A DNA stretch of 64,000 nt from Heterobilharzia americana (lineage: Eukaryota > Platyhelminthes > Trematoda > Strigeidida > Schistosomatidae): the NCBI GenBank assembly GCA_944470555.2, contig OX104130.1, positions 68,391,160 through 68,455,159 of the forward strand. Reading direction: 5' to 3'. This document shows positions 1 to 10,845 of the stretch, one piece after another. A program made the position numbers and the translations under genes. Within the stretch, counting starts at the first letter, position 1. Each line of letters starts with the position of its first letter. The notes under the pieces are model-generated. The model did not search any database and was not told where the DNA came from. It was given only the letters and a program-made list of their open reading frames with translations.

Positions 1-270
1 CGTAATGGGGTATTTACGAGTGAAATAAACTAGAGTGAGGTTTATTGAAACATGTGAGTAGGTGGTTAGACAACAAGTGTAAATTCAAAATGAATAACTT
101 TGCATAGTGTAATAAGAAGATGGAGTTTAACGAATATATGGGGTGTATTTACACTATCCATTTTGAACAGTCATCATACATTTACTTGTCAAGGCATTTT
201 TCTATGAAAAGTCGGAAAGAGTGGATAAGGTAAATGAATTAAGATAACACATTTTTACACCTCTCTTGTT

Positions 271-628
271 CCATTTTTATTGATTTATTAGATTTATCAC
301 AGAGTGTAACAGTAATGTTTACTGGACTACGTTTCGGACATAATTTATTGTCCATAGTTATATCAAGATAACTACACAACTTTGAGATATCTTTTATATA
401 GTCCTAATTTCCTCGTCTCTTTGTGAGACAGGAATGACTCAGCACCTGTTCCGGATATATGGAAAATCTTACTACCCATCTCACAAAGAGGCGAGGAAAT
501 TAGGACTATATAAAAGATATCTCAAAGTTGTGTAGTTATCTTGATATAACTATGGACAATAAATTATGTCCGAAACGTAATCCGGTAAACATTACTGTTA
601 CACTCTATGATAAATTAATAAAAATGGA
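271..628. repeat. 0.36-kb palindrome, Penelope-tail type
   Basis: Bases 302-428 and 479-605 are near-perfect reverse complements with no net indel, around a 50-bp centre. Weaker pairing continues outward for about 25-30 bp. The arms contain the phrase 'cataatttattgtccatagttatatcaa' in both orientations, and the outer right flank ends in 'ctaccatagtgcacaagtttt'. The same words occur in the tails of the Penelope-like copies at 10.1-12.4 kb and 59.2-59.4 kb. I interpret it as a foldback of a Penelope-like 3' tail lying in the HSP70 intron. Confidence 0.7.
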
Positions 629-964
629 ATTATATTCTACCATAGTGCACAAGTTTTACTCTTAAACACACCTCTCTTGGTTTTAAAATAAGATAAAGCT
701 TACCAAAGAAGACTTAAGGTAAGAACAAATAGTTTTCGAATGAATTGCGCGAAAACATCACATTTCTTAGGGAAATTTCATTTTCTTATTACACTATGCA
801 AATTCATCAAAGGCACTAATTGTTTCAAATTCCTGAAAGAGATAACTTTCGAGGGATCAAAAAATCACGCAAAAGAGATACTAAAAAGAAATAAATAAGA
901 CAGAATATAGGGCGACTAGTTATCTTATCTTGACAAATTTATATAGTGTTATTGATGGAATCAG

Positions 965-1512
965 CTTGTGAGCAATGTTGAGCTCAGGTGAAGGGTACTA
1001 GGTAAGACAGGCAGGTCGATTGATGAGGTGTGAACCTTAGTCGACTGAAATTCCTTGAACATGTGCTGCGCATGCCAATCCACCGCCTACCTTTATGTGC
1101 CATAACTAGGGGAAGTTGGATTAGATTTAAAGAGGGCTCGGGGTGTCCAGACTAAGACATGTCACCAGTCGATGAATTCCTTGACTGTTGGTTTGACCGG
1201 TGTAACCAGAAGTAGACTACCGAACGGCGGTTCTGGAGACGACAGAAATCGGTAGTTGAAGACTCATGGTGAAATGGCTGAAAATCAATCAGTGGTGCAG
1301 ATATGCTCACTGTTTAACGTCTTCCGAAGCTTGAATGTTTTCACTAACCTTTATCTTGACATTGTTTGTTCTTTCACATAAGTTTGTCTACTTTGACATC
1401 AGTCTTTTTCTATCCACCCGTTCTTTTTATACTACTATGAAGTGTGACAATTTAAACCGATACACTCATGTGCGCGGTTCTACATTGATTTTGTCTATCT
1501 ATCATTTTGGAA
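965..1512 (+). mobile_element. RTE-like (SR2-type) 3' end, truncated
   Basis: Decayed sequence encodes the last part of an RTE reverse transcriptase ORF ('HVLRMP.HRLPL' and 'KSLTVGL' class words) followed by the typical tail with 'tctttttctatccacccgttc', 'agtgtgacaattt' and 'gcggttctacattgattttgtc'. It is one of many 5'-truncated copies in the window (about 34.7, 46.6, 52.7, 58.6 and 62.9 kb share this tail). Confidence 0.75.
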
Positions 1513-1539
1513 AATCTGATCATATATGACTTTTCTGAC

Positions 1540-1702
1540 TATCTGGGATAGCTGTGGTTTGGCAGACTAGTATTTATACTGGATGATGATTGAAGGTGAG
1601 TTGGAAATCTGGACTGTGGCCGGATTCTAACCAGCGACCGTCGGGTTCCCGGTCCAGTGCTCTACCAACTAAGCTACTACATCAGACTGCCAACACATGC
1701 AG
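1540..1702 (-). mobile_element. tRNA-like SINE
   Basis: Read on the minus strand, this has a tRNA-like head with box A (tagcttagttgg) and box B (ggttagaatcc), then a unique body containing 'atcatcatccagtataaatactagtctgcc'. It matches the copy at 5945-6115. It is a Pol III-type SINE remnant, not a functional tRNA gene. Confidence 0.75.
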
Positions 1703-2189
1703 TGCAATGAGTGAAAGTTTACTGTATTTCTAGAGATTTATCATTCTTTGCAAACAGGATGTAATCGTCTTATCAAATCATCTGATAAGACTATCTCAAA
1801 TGAATGTTTCCATTCGTTTGTATGTCATCTGTTATGAAGTTGTACAACTTGACAACGAAAATTTAATGATTCCATAACTCAGGCTGCATAATTCTCTTTC
1901 AAGGCATTATCTAAATAAATTCTCTGGGTTTTCATTTGTTTCTCATTGGGTTAGCTACGGATGGAGACCTTCGTAAGGTTGTTTTTGATTTCTGTAAGAC
2001 ACCTACGGAGATTCGTGATGCAGAAAGACAGACGAACAAAATCAATTTAGAACCTCGCACACAAGCGCACCGGTTAAGTTGTCACGCTGTAAAGTAGCAT
2101 ACAAACAACAACTGAATAGAAAAGGAGTGTGACAGAATAAATAATATGAAGATAAAGGCCAGTGTAAATGTTTAAGGTTTAAAAGGCGT

Positions 2190-2345
2190 CAAGCAGTTAA
2201 CACATGTGATCCATAGGAATCGGTATTCAACTGTGTCACCATGACTCCTGAACCACCGATTCCTATCGTCTGGAATAAGCCCAGTCAGGTAGTCTACATC
2301 TCGCTACACGGTTGAGATCAACAGTAACCACTTCGACCGACACCA
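2190..2345 (-). mobile_element. RTE-like 3' fragment
   Basis: Reading on the minus strand gives the degenerate end of the RTE ORF ('gtagactacctgactgggctt', 'aggagtcatggtgacacagttg'), homologous to the ORF end in the copies at 35.4 and 62.3 kb. Confidence 0.55.
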
Positions 2346-2371
2346 CTTCGTGATGTATTTTTCCATATTAC

Positions 2372-2540
2372 TGAGTTAATGGAAGGATTAACCTGTCTGC
2401 ACGAATTCGCTATCGTTCATTAAGATACTAAAGCAGAAAATAAATTAGTTGGTGCTGATATGGATGTTAAATTGACTGATTTTGGCTTAACCCATGTGCT
2501 TGCTGAATGTCTAGGTACCAGATGTTGGGGGTAATATCAT
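2372..2540 (+). pseudogene. Relic protein-kinase exon (PAK/MARK-like)
   Basis: In one frame the + strand reads ELMEGLTCLHEFAIVH, a stop, DTKAENKLVGADMDVK and LTDFGLTHVLAECLGTRCWG. This follows the order of a kinase catalytic loop (I-V-H-R-D-x-K-x-x-N), DFG motif and the GTPYWM-like activation-loop end. The catalytic loop is broken: TAA replaces the Arg codon of HRD, and a stop follows GTRCWG at 2533-2535. Wording suggests a STE20/PAK or MARK-type Ser/Thr kinase, but the piece is too short to decide. No other kinase exon was seen nearby, so it may be a dead retrocopy or a decayed exon. Confidence 0.5.
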
Positions 2541-3154
2541 CTCTTCTAGTCACCATATACCTTTTAAGATTTCCGCTTATCATTTTGGCACAACTTGAGT
2601 TTGGCACGCAGTGGATTAGTATAGTTTAGGAGTATTATTTCATTATCTTCTCTATCCTGGGAAATATCCACCTATGCTCATTGTAAGGATTTGCTGGCAT
2701 GGAAACGTCTACTACCTTAGATGTCGCCTTTAATGCTGTGAGCTCGTACACACCGTGATTTCTCAAAATCCTACCTACAGATCTAAAGTTCGAAGGACTT
2801 AAGGTTTTCGGACATTTTGGTTGTATAGATTGTCTCCTATATCCAGCAAATTTGGAACCAGAGGTTGACTGTCTGGTACGCAATATCAATGATATGTCGA
2901 TCGATTGCCTCATCTATATTTTTAATCATAATCCTAAGGGATCACTTGTAACCGATGTAAATCCTGTAGATAATAAACTCTCATATAGGGCTTATAGACG
3001 TCTCTTAAGGAATGCAACATATTGCACTATACACATTCCTCACTGGATTCATGACACCTGAGTCGCTATTAGAAACGCAGACAGCTAATACCTCTTTTCA
3101 TGGGACTCTAGATGATTAAATTGTTATTTTCCTCTTTCTGTTATTGCTGTTTAG

Positions 3155-3397
3155 GGTGCAATTTTGTGTGGTGCTATCTCTGACGTCTTACTTCTAGATG
3201 TAACTCCATTATCCCTGGGAATTGAGACTTTAGGTGGTACCATGGCAAAAATGATCGATCGTAATACAACTATTCCTTCTAAAGTTACTCAGATCTTTAC
3301 AACTGCTGTTGACAATCAAACTCAAGTTGAATTTCGTGTTTATCAAGGTGAAAGAAAAATGGTAGCAGATAATATACTTCTAGGTGAATTCACTTTG
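3155..3397 (+). CDS. HSPA9: Mitochondrial-type HSP70 (mortalin), internal exon
   Basis: This exon encodes 81 residues covering the end of the ATPase domain and the start of the beta-sandwich peptide-binding domain of an HSP70 chaperone. Visible motifs are [25 protein letters not shown] and [16 protein letters not shown], followed by GEFTL. The wording is DnaK/mortalin-like rather than cytosolic HSC70-like, so the product should be the matrix chaperone that drives protein import and folding with a J-protein and GrpE. The exon is bounded by a TTAG acceptor and a GTAAGT donor, both in phase 0. The preceding exon was not found between 1 and 3154. The identity rests on remembered family motifs; a search would confirm it. 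Confidence 0.92.
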
Positions 3398-4609
3398 GTA
3401 AGTCCCTGTTTTTATTATTGTAACGCAATTTTTAAAAATATATTTATGAATGTGTATCTTAACTCATTGATATTGTAAACACTTGACTCTTAAGCGGTAA
3501 ATCTTGGGTTCGAATACTGTTCCACTTATCTAAGGCTTAAAAAGCTAGTTAGTATTGTTAGTCGTTACGAAGTAGGTATCTCTCACAGCCCAGTATATAA
3601 AGAGTTGCACGTGATAGTGGGGTTCTGTTCCTTAGTTTAGTTTATTCATGGTTGATCCTTAACGTTGGTTTTATTGTACACCGAGATTGTAATATCGTTA
3701 AATTTATTATTAATATACAGCGGGAATTGATTACTAATCTTGGTCGTTGACTTATCCATTGAAATCCTGATTTATCTCTGTGATGGTATCTACACAAAAT
3801 GATTTTTTGTAATGTTGCACTTACAGCTTAAGGTTGACATTGACCTTAGGTTTTCTACACATTCTTATTATCTTACTTGTTTTGGTGATTGTGTTTCATT
3901 TTCCGAACAAAAATGTTTACTAATGGTATGTATATATTAGACATCTGTATAAATTTAAAAGATAATTGAACTGAAAGAATCTACTCACAAGTTTCCTAGT
4001 ATCCTGTCTTCATAACTTTTAACCTGACTGGTAATTGTCGTGTTGGTTGTTGTCGCTTTTTGGATATGCTTATGTGTTGGGTATCGTGTTGACTTGAGCT
4101 TAAAGCTAGTAGATATTCACTGTTATCTCCAATAAAGTGGTGAATCGAGTGGACATTGGTTGCTGACTGATATTAACTGCAACCTTATTGGACTTGAACA
4201 GCACTTTTTGGGTTTTTTTTACGCTGAAATTTTCATGTTTTCTGTTAGAATTTATATCTACAGCTGCTTACATAATAAGTGTTTGTACTGATGATGGCTA
4301 CAAATTCAGACGTTGAGTTATCAAAGAAGTTATGCAGATAATTACAACATAACTAATGAAAACGACCAACTGAAATTCATGGTACTTGGATGTGCTGCTC
4401 AGAAAATATTTCTTGAAACGCATGTGTTTGCAATGCCTCAGTCAGTCTATATCCAAATAAAACGTGAAATTATTGTATTACGGTACTAGGAGTCACAACA
4501 AGGTACAAGGCAAGAAGAAGATTGATGAATAATTCAGTGAAAAGTCCGAAACTCTAAAATGTAAAGGAGTATTTAAGCAAATAACATGAGGTAATTACGA
4601 TAAAGACGA

Positions 4610-4885
4610 AAAAATTGGAGCGGTCTTATCTGCGCAACCGTTGGCGATGGTTGTCACGTGGACTCTAACCTGGAAGTTTACATTCCCCTACACGGGCTAG
4701 ACAAACAATTAGAGACTTCATGGATTGATGCAGTGTTTTAGCCTAGCCATCATTAACATTTTTCCAACTTACCCGTAAACTGGATAACACAGTCCCTCGC
4801 TGTAAGTTGGGTCACTGGATATGCGTAGTATCTGCTCCGGCCGACTCAGTCGATGATATAGGTTATATTTGTCCAAGTCTCAGTG
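4610..4885 (-). mobile_element. RTE-like reverse-transcriptase C-terminal fragment
   Basis: Minus-strand words such as 'catcgactgagtcggccgga', 'tacgcatatccagtgaccc' and 'tccatgaagtctct' align in order with the RTE C-terminus at 62.3-62.5 kb (HRLRWLEHVLRMPSHRLPRH...KSLTVGL). It is strongly mutated with no open frame. Confidence 0.55.
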
Positions 4886-4924
4886 TGTTTAGAGTAAAAT
4901 AATTCGAATGTTTCTTATGGCAGT

Positions 4925-5192
4925 CTGGTCCGAGCTTCAACCATTCAGCCACTGGGTCGGTTTTCAGTAGCTCACAGTTTCCAGCTTCTGTCAACTCAAG
5001 TCAACGCGTTCTCTGGGAAACCTGAAGGTCCTAAGTTCGATCCCTAGCCGGGTCGTGGGTGCGTACTGCTGAGGAGTCCCATACTAGAACGAAACAGCTG
5101 TTCAGTGGTCATCATATAAGGATGTGTTAACTTCACAGTGAGAAATATGAGATCAATATGTATCCCATTTATATTAGTGTACAAGGAGGCCT
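4925..5192 (+). mobile_element. Hammerhead-bearing repeat, CUGAGGAG family
   Basis: This copy has a Pol III box B-like word (aagttcgatccc), then a hammerhead cassette, then a body ending near 'tcacagtgagaaatatgagatc'. Related copies lie at 31.0-31.26, 36.3-36.55, 39.33-39.55, 48.65-48.86, 56.75-56.94 and 57.01-57.19 kb. The repeated family is seen directly; its transcription by Pol III is inference. Confidence 0.65.
5063..5108 (+). ncRNA. Hammerhead ribozyme (family 2)
   Basis: The order is stem I strand TACTG, core CTGAGGAG, stem II GTCC...AGAAC, core GAAA, a short stem III (ACAGCTGT), cleavage position T, then CAGTG closing stem I. Position 7 is G instead of the usual U, which is tolerated in hammerheads. 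Stem II has one weakened pair. Confidence 0.55.
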
Positions 5193-5694
5193 TCATCTAA
5201 CTAACTACCAGGCAAAAAAGTTGCAATTATTATATTTCAAACTTACCGAAATTTATACAGTGTATACAGTGTATGAGTGTAAAACTTGAGCACTATTGTA
5301 AAATGTGGAGAATACAGTGTATCTTATATCAACTCACCGTGAATGCAGTGTTTGCGACACTTCGACTAAGCTACGGTTATAAAACAACGAAAACTTCAAT
5401 AAAGAGTCAGTCTTTTCAGTTATTTCGTTCTCTCTGTTTACAAGCGCATATAAATATTACACTGACTTGGTAAACAGATAAAGAATGTTCCATAACATGC
5501 TCTTTAAAAATAAACAAAAATGTAGTTTTGATAATAGTCTGGGAGTTCAGAACAGAGAATTACGCAATGTATAGAATAATAATCAGAAAAAGATTCATCA
5601 TAGCAGAAACTGCAAAATTGTTAAATTGAATGGTGTAATAAGTTTAAAAAGATTGATGAATAAAGTCAAAAATTAGAACTTCAAGTTTAGGAAA

Positions 5695-5785
5695 ATCCGC
5701 GGTCCAGATTTTCTCACTTCAATCATCACCAAATATAAATACTAGTCTGCCAAACTATGGCCATCTCAGGTAGTCATATGATAAT
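5695..5785 (+). mobile_element. Truncated tRNA-SINE body
   Basis: This is the 3' body of the same SINE found intact at 5945-6115 ('gcggtccagattttctcacttcaatcatcacc' and 'actagtctgccaaac'), lacking the tRNA-like head. Confidence 0.6.
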
Positions 5786-5944
5786 CAATATGATGCTCCC
5801 CTCTCTAATTGAGTTACATTTGGATCGGGATGAAAAGTCCTGACTGGGAAGCCAGTGTGAATACGATCAAGTGGTAGTAACGTGTCACGAATTCACATGG
5901 TAGTCGGGCAAAATCCTTGGTGATTGAAGTGACATAAAAATCTG

Positions 5945-6115
5945 GTCAGCAGTCTGACGTAGTGGCTCAGTTGGTAGAGCACTGGACTGGGGACCCGATG
6001 GTCGCTGGTTCGAATCCGGTTGCGGTCCAAATTTTCAGTTCATCTTCAATCATCACCCAGTATGAAAACTAGTCTGTCAAACCATGGCTATCCCAGATAG
6101 TCAAATGAAAATAAG
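5945..6115 (+). mobile_element. tRNA-like SINE, best copy
   Basis: The tRNA-like head has a clear A box (tggctcagttgg, 5963-5974) and B box (ggttcgaatcc, 6007-6017). It is followed by a non-tRNA body ending near 'cccagatagtcaaatgaaaat'. The same layout occurs inverted at 1540-1702 and about 36060-36215. The anticodon arm is not canonical, so I do not call a tRNA gene. Confidence 0.75.
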
Positions 6116-7179
6116 ATTTGTTAGAAGACGTAATAAGCTGATAGTGGGTGAAAGGGAAAGGGTTCTCGCAGGTAATGTTCAGTCAGGTGATTGGATAGAA
6201 TCCATTTAAACTCAGATTTCGGGGTTTAAAGTACGAATTATCAAGTCCCCAGTAGTCTGAAGAAGTTTCAGACCGGCGTATACCTATCATGAGGTTTGCA
6301 CGAAATTTATGCATGACGCTGAAGTCGTTTCCTGAGTTTACCAGGTGGTCAAAATCAATCATATATTCTGGAATGAAGCTGCCAGGTCCTGTTCATTCTC
6401 GCTTTCATGAAACCAGGTTGGTGTATGTTTAAAGATACATTTGTAAAGCAAATGGTGATTGCGATCAACATACCTTACCCCACATAGACAGTCTGTGACA
6501 AAAATTTGTTAGGTTGAGTTGCAGTAATTTAAATTGATTTTTTGCAAACGGATATTACTATGCTGATATTTTGAAGGTCACAATGATCCTCATGAAAGTA
6601 TTTATGCAGGTCTGTACCTCATCGGTCTACACGGATGATTTTCAACCAATTAGTCACTGGTTCATATTCTGCACCACTTAGCAAGGGTTCGGTATCTAGG
6701 TTTTATGATTAGCGCTAACATATTGAGGTGTGCTTCATTGCTTAGTGCATAAAAGTGCATGTGGCTGTTAAGGTTGTTTAGTTCTTCTAAAGCTATTATT
6801 GAAATCGGATGGTACATATTCGAAACGGGTATAATACACACGCTTAACTGACAGCTAACTTCGTACGCAAGTCACCCACTGCAACCCAGGACGAATAGAG
6901 AAGACCGAAGCTGGTAGGGAAAGCTTATTCCTCTGAGAATGATAATCGATTAACCCGAAAACACGTGAGTATGCATACACATGGCATATGACCTTGTCCG
7001 TAAATTGAGACATTAACATAGTAGGGTAAGGATTAATTAATCAGAGAATTACATTGCAAATGAGGACAGAAAATGAACTACTAGTCAATGCTCAATAACT
7101 TTGGCATTTACTCAATGCCCAAATTTTTTTAAACCATCGAATCCCAACTTGGTTTGTGGATTATTATATTATTATTTGT

Positions 7180-7965
7180 CCCTTGGGTTCCTAATGGAAC
7201 ATAGGGCTTCAGTAGCACGTTTCCAATGCGCTCTGTTCTCTGAAATTTTTTGAACCCCGCTCCACGACAGCCTAGAAGCTCTCATTTCCTCCTCGCACTA
7301 TCTACTCCATGTCACCCTCAGACGCCCAACTCGTCGCTTCCCATCGGGGTTCCACCCGAGCGTTGGCCTGGAGCGTGATGTCCCCAGTCGGCTTTCTCAG
7401 TGCATGCCCAATCCATCTCCACTTCCTTCAACTGCATATTTGTTGAGCGATAGGTTGTTGGTTGGTTCGTTGCCAGAGTTCCTTGTTGCTTATTATTTCT
7501 GGCCATCTGATCTTCAATAACGAGCGTAGGCAGTTATTGATGAATGTCTGTAGTTTGTTGGAAATCCCTTTCGTAACGCGCCAAGTCTCTGAACCATACA
7601 GAAGCACTGACTTGACGTTGGTGTTGAAAATCCGTATCTTGTTCTTTGTGCTGAGTGCAGAGGATCTCCACACTGGTTTCAGGCTAATGAACTCCTGTCT
7701 TGCTATCTTTCCGATTCTGACTTTGACATCCTCGTCTGTGCCGCCTGTAGTTGAAACGATGCTGTCTGGGCAGATAGGTGAAAGAGGCTACTTCCTTTAA
7801 GTTTCTCCCGTTGATGGTGATTGGAGCTTGTTGCTGTTGTTGTTGGCTGGGTATCTTCATCACCTCTGTCTTCTCTATATTCACTTGAATGGTGTCCCGT
7901 CTTCGCTGCCCTGCCCTGCCTCTTCTGTCAACTTGTTAGTTTTCGTCTGTAGATCTTCAGGTGTA
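7180..7965 (-). mobile_element. RTE-like reverse transcriptase, C-terminal fragment (second lineage)
   Basis: Minus-strand frames give VMKIPSQQQQQQAPITINGR, NLKEVASFTYL, IRIFNTNVKSVLLYGSETWR and EVEMDWACTEKADWGHHAPG. These are the thumb and C-terminal segments of an RTE-clade reverse transcriptase (fxYLGS...VLLYGxExW...WIGHxLRK). The copy is broken by at least two frameshifts and the upstream catalytic core is missing. It differs from the SR2-type copies nearby, so it is a separate RTE family. Confidence 0.8.
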
Positions 7966-8049
7966 GTGTAGCAATTCACACCACAATGGTAACTGCCTTT
8001 CGTCTAACCACTATCCAATAGACCTTTCTGGTATGGTAGGACCACGAGG

Positions 8050-8500
8050 GAACAAGTGTTCCGCCAGCATAGCTCGTTGGGTTATTGTGATATATCAGCC
8101 CGACCACCACGTCAAGGTAGCAGCTACCGGTCGGACCCGAGGTGGCCAGACTGGCACCAATATATGAAGTCTTTGACTGTTGGTTTGTGCCATGTGGGAC
8201 GATGCAGACTAGGTGGTTGGGGTCCGCGGGACAAGAGGAACCAGTGGTTGGAGACTCTAGATGATATGGCTCAGATGTTTACACATACATTATCCTCATC
8301 TTAACGACGCCATACTGAATCTCACCATTTTCTCATTCTTCCTTTCCCTCTTTTCGTACTTTATATTTCTTTTGACTGCATTCCCTTATCTTCATCTTGC
8401 ACCTCACTGCCTATTTACTTGATGTACTGATATGAGGTGTGGCAACTCGAACCTTTACGCAATAATGCCTGGTCCTATGTTGATTTGAATGGATGGAGAC
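8050..8500 (+). mobile_element. RTE-like 3' end with tail
   Basis: The end of the RTE ORF is readable (WHQYMKSLTVGLCHVGRCRL, GGWGPRDKRNQWLETLDDMA). It is followed by a pyrimidine-rich tail and the terminal words 'gatgtactgatatgaggtgtggcaact' and 'gcctggtcctatgttgat'. The same ending occurs at 32.4-32.54 kb and, inverted, at 62.0 kb. The 5' junction near 8050 is abrupt. Confidence 0.8.
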
Positions 8501-9361
8501 CAATGAGACACAGACCCACCAACATCACATAATAGTGAACAAAAATGTGGAATCGTAACTAGCCGAATTGTTCCACGTCTCCTATTACCTACTTTACAAG
8601 TATGAATAGACTCTTTCTTTAGAATGAAAAAATGAAAATAAACAAGAAACAGTTAGGAAGTATAACTGTTGCGTTATTCAAGCTAGTAGATTGTATGAAT
8701 TATAGGTAAAATTCAAAATGATTTTCGAAGAGGTAGATAAAAGCAAAGCCCATGTAAGATGTTTTTTCCCATGGTGAAATAGTCAACATATGCACTGGGT
8801 GATGTAGCCTTCACCTGTTGTGAGGCTCTAAGTTTGCATAAAACACTGTTATTGATCTTGATATGAGGATAGAGGAAAAAGCCTAGTTTGGAGAGCTACC
8901 AATCAAAATATACCTCATGTTTTCGCGTCTATAGTTAGACAGACAGAGGCTGGATCACCCAATTATTTTAAATAGTGAACTATCTATATATTAGCTCTAT
9001 TTCCTTCTTTAGAGTTTTTCGACCTAAACATACGTTTCTACACGTCCATCGTATCTTCTTTATTAATCAGTCGGGTCGGGAATGAACTAGGAATTTGTTG
9101 AGTGTGGGTGGCTGACAGTCGATATCTGTACATCGTCAGCGGTCACACCATATAACAGTCCTCCAAAACATAACATCACCTCTCTAATCTTAAGACCCTT
9201 AGATGAAAACATTTGAATTAAGCTACTTAGCTCTACTGACTCGTGCAAACTGTAAATATACAAAATATACACTTAAAGACGATCAGTATCCCCTAACTAT
9301 TGTCTCTAATATTTTAATCTGTATCATCGTAATGTTTCTTTTCTGTAAAATTTTAACTTAG

Positions 9362-9820
9362 GTAGGACTTCCACCTGTACCTCGTGGTGTAGCACGAATT
9401 GAAGTCACATTTGATATTGATGCCAATGGTATTGTAAGTGTATCAGCAAAAGATATTGATACAGGCAAAGAACAAAAAATTATAGTGAATACATATAATC
9501 CTAGTGGAATTGATAAAACTGCTGTCGATGAGATGATTAAACAAGCTGAACAAAATGAAGTATCTGATCAACAAAAGTTAAGACTAATTGAAGTTATCAG
9601 TCGAACTTATTCATTGATTGAAGATGTTGAAGACAAGGTGGAACAATTCAAAGTTAAACTTCATGATCAACCTAGAGAAAATATACTGAAATTATTAGCT
9701 TCTACTAAAGATAGATTGAAACAAGCAAATAACAATCAGTTGACTGTTTCTGATGTTCAGGATATGGCGAATAAAATTCAAGAAGCTACTTTAACTCTTT
9801 TCAGTGAAGAAAATATCAAG
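9362..9820 (+). CDS. HSPA9: Mitochondrial-type HSP70 (mortalin), C-terminal exon
   Basis: This 153-codon exon continues in frame from the exon ending at 3397, giving GEFTL then [20 protein letters not shown]. It then shows [18 protein letters not shown], typical of the substrate-binding domain, followed by the helical lid (about 100 residues rich in K, E and Q). The acceptor is CTTAG at 9357-9361. The end is ambiguous. A GTAAAT donor follows AAG at 9820, but reading through adds only V-N before a TAA ending at 9829. The exon is therefore either terminal (stop at 9829) or spliced to a short last exon that I could not locate. The 5.96-kb intron before it carries SINE and RTE debris. Confidence 0.92.
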
Positions 9821-9944
9821 GTAAATTAACTGTTGATTACTGTTTCTATTGTATTACACAAATTATTATCTATACTATTTGCTTTATATACAGTTTTCCT
9901 TAGTTTGTTCAACACCTTCCTGGTATCAACCATGAAAAGACCAG

Positions 9945-10075
9945 CAGTGAAATCCAGAATGCGCATTTCGTCCAATTTGAAACTTGTCAGATGAATGTAC
10001 CTCCCTTTCAATGAGTGTTGTTGTTCTCACCACACACAAGACTAATCGCTTTAAACGCCAAAGCGATATGTCTAC
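9945..10075 (-). mobile_element. Sm-alpha-type hammerhead repeat, degraded
   Basis: The minus strand carries the Sm-alpha arrangement, with hammerhead remnants at 9953-9996 (CTGACAAG...GACGAAATGCGCATTCTGG). The catalytic G8 is A (CTGACAA instead of CTGANGA) and stem I is weakened, so cleavage is unlikely. It abuts the Penelope-like palindrome. Confidence 0.7.
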
Positions 10076-10109
10076 ATACATGTCAAGAAAGTATGTAATG
10101 CTGATCAAA

Positions 10110-10845
10110 ATATGTTTATTTTATGTAGCACATAGTGATAGAATATTATTTACTTGTTGACGTTACCAGCATAAATTATCGTCAATAATCATAGCAATGT
10201 AACCACATAAATTTCAACATATGGTTTTTATAGTCTTACCACCTCATACACTTTGCTATCTGTGGTAGTAAAATTCTCCGTATCTCAGGTATAGGTGTTG
10301 CGTTATTCCCATTACTATTTGTGTTGAGTGGTGATTCGATGAACAAAGGTTTTGTAATCAATCTGTCTTTCTCTCCACCCAACTATTCTGAACTTAATTA
10401 TAGTGGTTTTATCCCACCCTATTATGTGGTTGTGTGTTATTGCATGCATCGCAATAGCCTGTTAGGGTCTGTCATTCTATAATTCTATGATTAACTAGAT
10501 TTGTATGTTCCCACAATCTAACTGACCTCAATCGGCTAGTTTGATCTATGTACTTGACCTCACAGTCATTGCATGGAATTTGATAGATTAAATTAATTTC
10601 TTTTTCTGGATCTATGGGATTCTTAAGCCGGCAAAGCTTATCTCGGAGCGAGTTTGTAGGTTTAAGTGCCACCCTACTTCCAGCCTTGTTGAGAACTCTA
10701 CATAAAGTTTCTGTTGTTTTTTTTCCTTATAGAAGCTTCGAACTCATTTCCATTCGTGTTTTCGTTATTATTCGCACTCAGTTTGTTTGTTTTCTGTTCG
10801 TATGTACTTCTTAATAAACGGTAGGAGATAATTATTAATTGGTAA
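10110..10845 (-). mobile_element. Penelope-like element 3' arm (inverted repeat, left)
   Basis: This 736-bp arm is the near-perfect reverse complement of 11701-12436 (every paired position sums to 22546, so no net indel). On the minus strand, 10672-10472 encodes INLIYQIPCNDCEVKYIDQT and RLRSVRLWEH. This is the GIY-YIG endonuclease of Penelope-like elements, with its C-x2-C pair and the EH motif. The remaining 360 bp is the element tail. Confidence 0.85.

Noticed and set aside
7462..7800. 112-codon + strand open frame
   Set aside because: It is the complement of the RTE reverse-transcriptase fragment read on the minus strand, where recognisable motifs occur.
10614..10814. 66-codon frame repeated at 11732-11932 on the other strand
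   Set aside because: It is antisense to the GIY-YIG endonuclease arm. Its duplication just reflects the inverted repeat.
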